This document shows positions 5,965-6,150 of a stretch of 6,150 bases of DNA, piece after piece; the first letter of the stretch is position 1; each line of letters opens with the position of its first letter. Under the pieces are notes generated by a model, which was given only the letters and a program-made list of their open reading frames with translations, was not told where the DNA came from and did no database searches. This stretch comes from Synergistaceae bacterium. Its GTDB lineage: Bacteria; Synergistota; Synergistia; Synergistales; Aminobacteriaceae. A program made the position numbers and the translations under genes. Location: the NCBI GenBank assembly GCA_031289165.1, contig JAITPZ010000046.1:1-6150 (forward strand), written 5' to 3'.

Positions 5965-6051
5965 ACTCTGAGCTGGAAACTTCGACACTACTGTACCACA
6001 GGCGGGAGTAAAATTTGAGCTGGTCTTTTAAAGAGCCGAACTCTGAGGTGG
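5965..6051 (+). repeat. Three spaced direct copies of a TCTGAGCTGG-like motif
   Basis: ACTCTGAGCTGG (5965-5976), TTTGAGCTGG (6014-6023) and ACTCTGAGGTGG (6040-6051) are near-identical direct copies; the first and last match at 11 of 12 positions. The set begins 19 bases before the phosphoesterase start codon and extends away from that gene. A TGT lies just outside the first copy (5962-5964). Multiple internal repeats next to TGT ends are known for IS21-type elements, so one end of an insertion sequence is a possible reading. Operator sites for the phosphoesterase gene are the alternative. No transposase is visible in the window. Confidence 0.4.
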
Positions 6052-6069
6052 CGTTTCGCGCCGAAGAAA

Positions 6070-6150
6070 ATGATTATGGGGCAGACGGTGGTGCAAAATT
6101 TGACGAAGCGGACGAAATGGAAGCGGAACGAGGATCCTGACGGGTTGCTC
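6070..6150 (+). CDS. Possible start of a gene cut by the window end, unidentified
   Basis: An ATG at 6070, with a second in-frame ATG at 6076, opens a frame that runs to the window end without a stop (27 codons). Third codon positions are mostly G or C, as in the genes here, and the peptide ends NEDPDGLL. No ATG, GTG or TTG start lies further upstream in frame before a stop at 6016, and only a weak purine-rich stretch precedes the ATG. If the repeats just upstream mark an insertion sequence end, this could be its first gene, but the visible part is too short to identify. Confidence 0.25.
   Translation, partial: MIMGQTVVQNLTKRTKWKRNEDPDGLL

Noticed and set aside
6015..6140. TTG-started 41-codon open frame at the right edge
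   Set aside because: Third codon positions are only about half G or C, unlike the genes here, and the acidic product matches nothing I recognise; the overlapping frame from 6070 fits codon use better.
1..6150. A CRISPR array, tRNA, rRNA or a coherent defence system
   Set aside because: No regularly spaced repeats, cloverleaf with conserved tRNA bases, rRNA signatures or defence-type gene set were found on either strand.

Overview
The window reads as a stretch of an ordinary chromosome from a GC-rich, Gram-negative-type, probably anaerobic bacterium. Coding sequences are GC-rich, while the gaps between them contain AT-rich patches. GTG and TTG starts are common and are backed by good Shine-Dalgarno sequences. 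Two proteins carry export signals, and two are small cysteine or Fe-S proteins of types often found in anaerobes. A Synergistota-like host would fit, but that is a weak inference from gene style. No rRNA, tRNA, CRISPR array or complete mobile element was found.

Layout from left to right. 12-111 is a compact nested inverted-repeat element with no gene. 126-1397 (-) encodes a four-carbon acid sugar kinase (DUF1537/OtnK type). 1398-1780 is a non-coding gap; its 1431-1530 part is AT-rich, full of short inverted repeats and probably regulatory. 1781-2968 (+) encodes an exported CapA-family metallophosphatase. 2991-3875 (-), convergent with it, encodes a QueG-like 4Fe-4S protein that lacks the C-terminal domain of true epoxyqueuosine reductase. 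3876-4003 is a divergent promoter region with symmetric TATAAT boxes. 4004-4684 (+) encodes a YczE-family membrane protein. 4761-5060 (-) encodes a 99-residue cysteine protein starting at TTG, probably co-transcribed with 5103-5945 (-), an exported calcineurin-like phosphoesterase. 5946-6150 carries three spaced copies of a 10-12 bp motif and the possible start of a gene that runs off the window.

The genes mostly alternate in orientation, so they do not look like one pathway. The only likely operon is the phosphoesterase plus cysteine protein pair. The kinase lacks its usual partners (PdxA2, aldolase OtnC, dehydrogenase) inside this window, and CapA lacks CapB/C. I see no convincing new multi-gene system. 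The items most worth following are the small CGGC protein paired with a secreted phosphoesterase, the structured element at 12-111, the interleaved inverted repeats upstream of the kinase, and the repeat cluster at the right edge, which may be the end of a mobile element.
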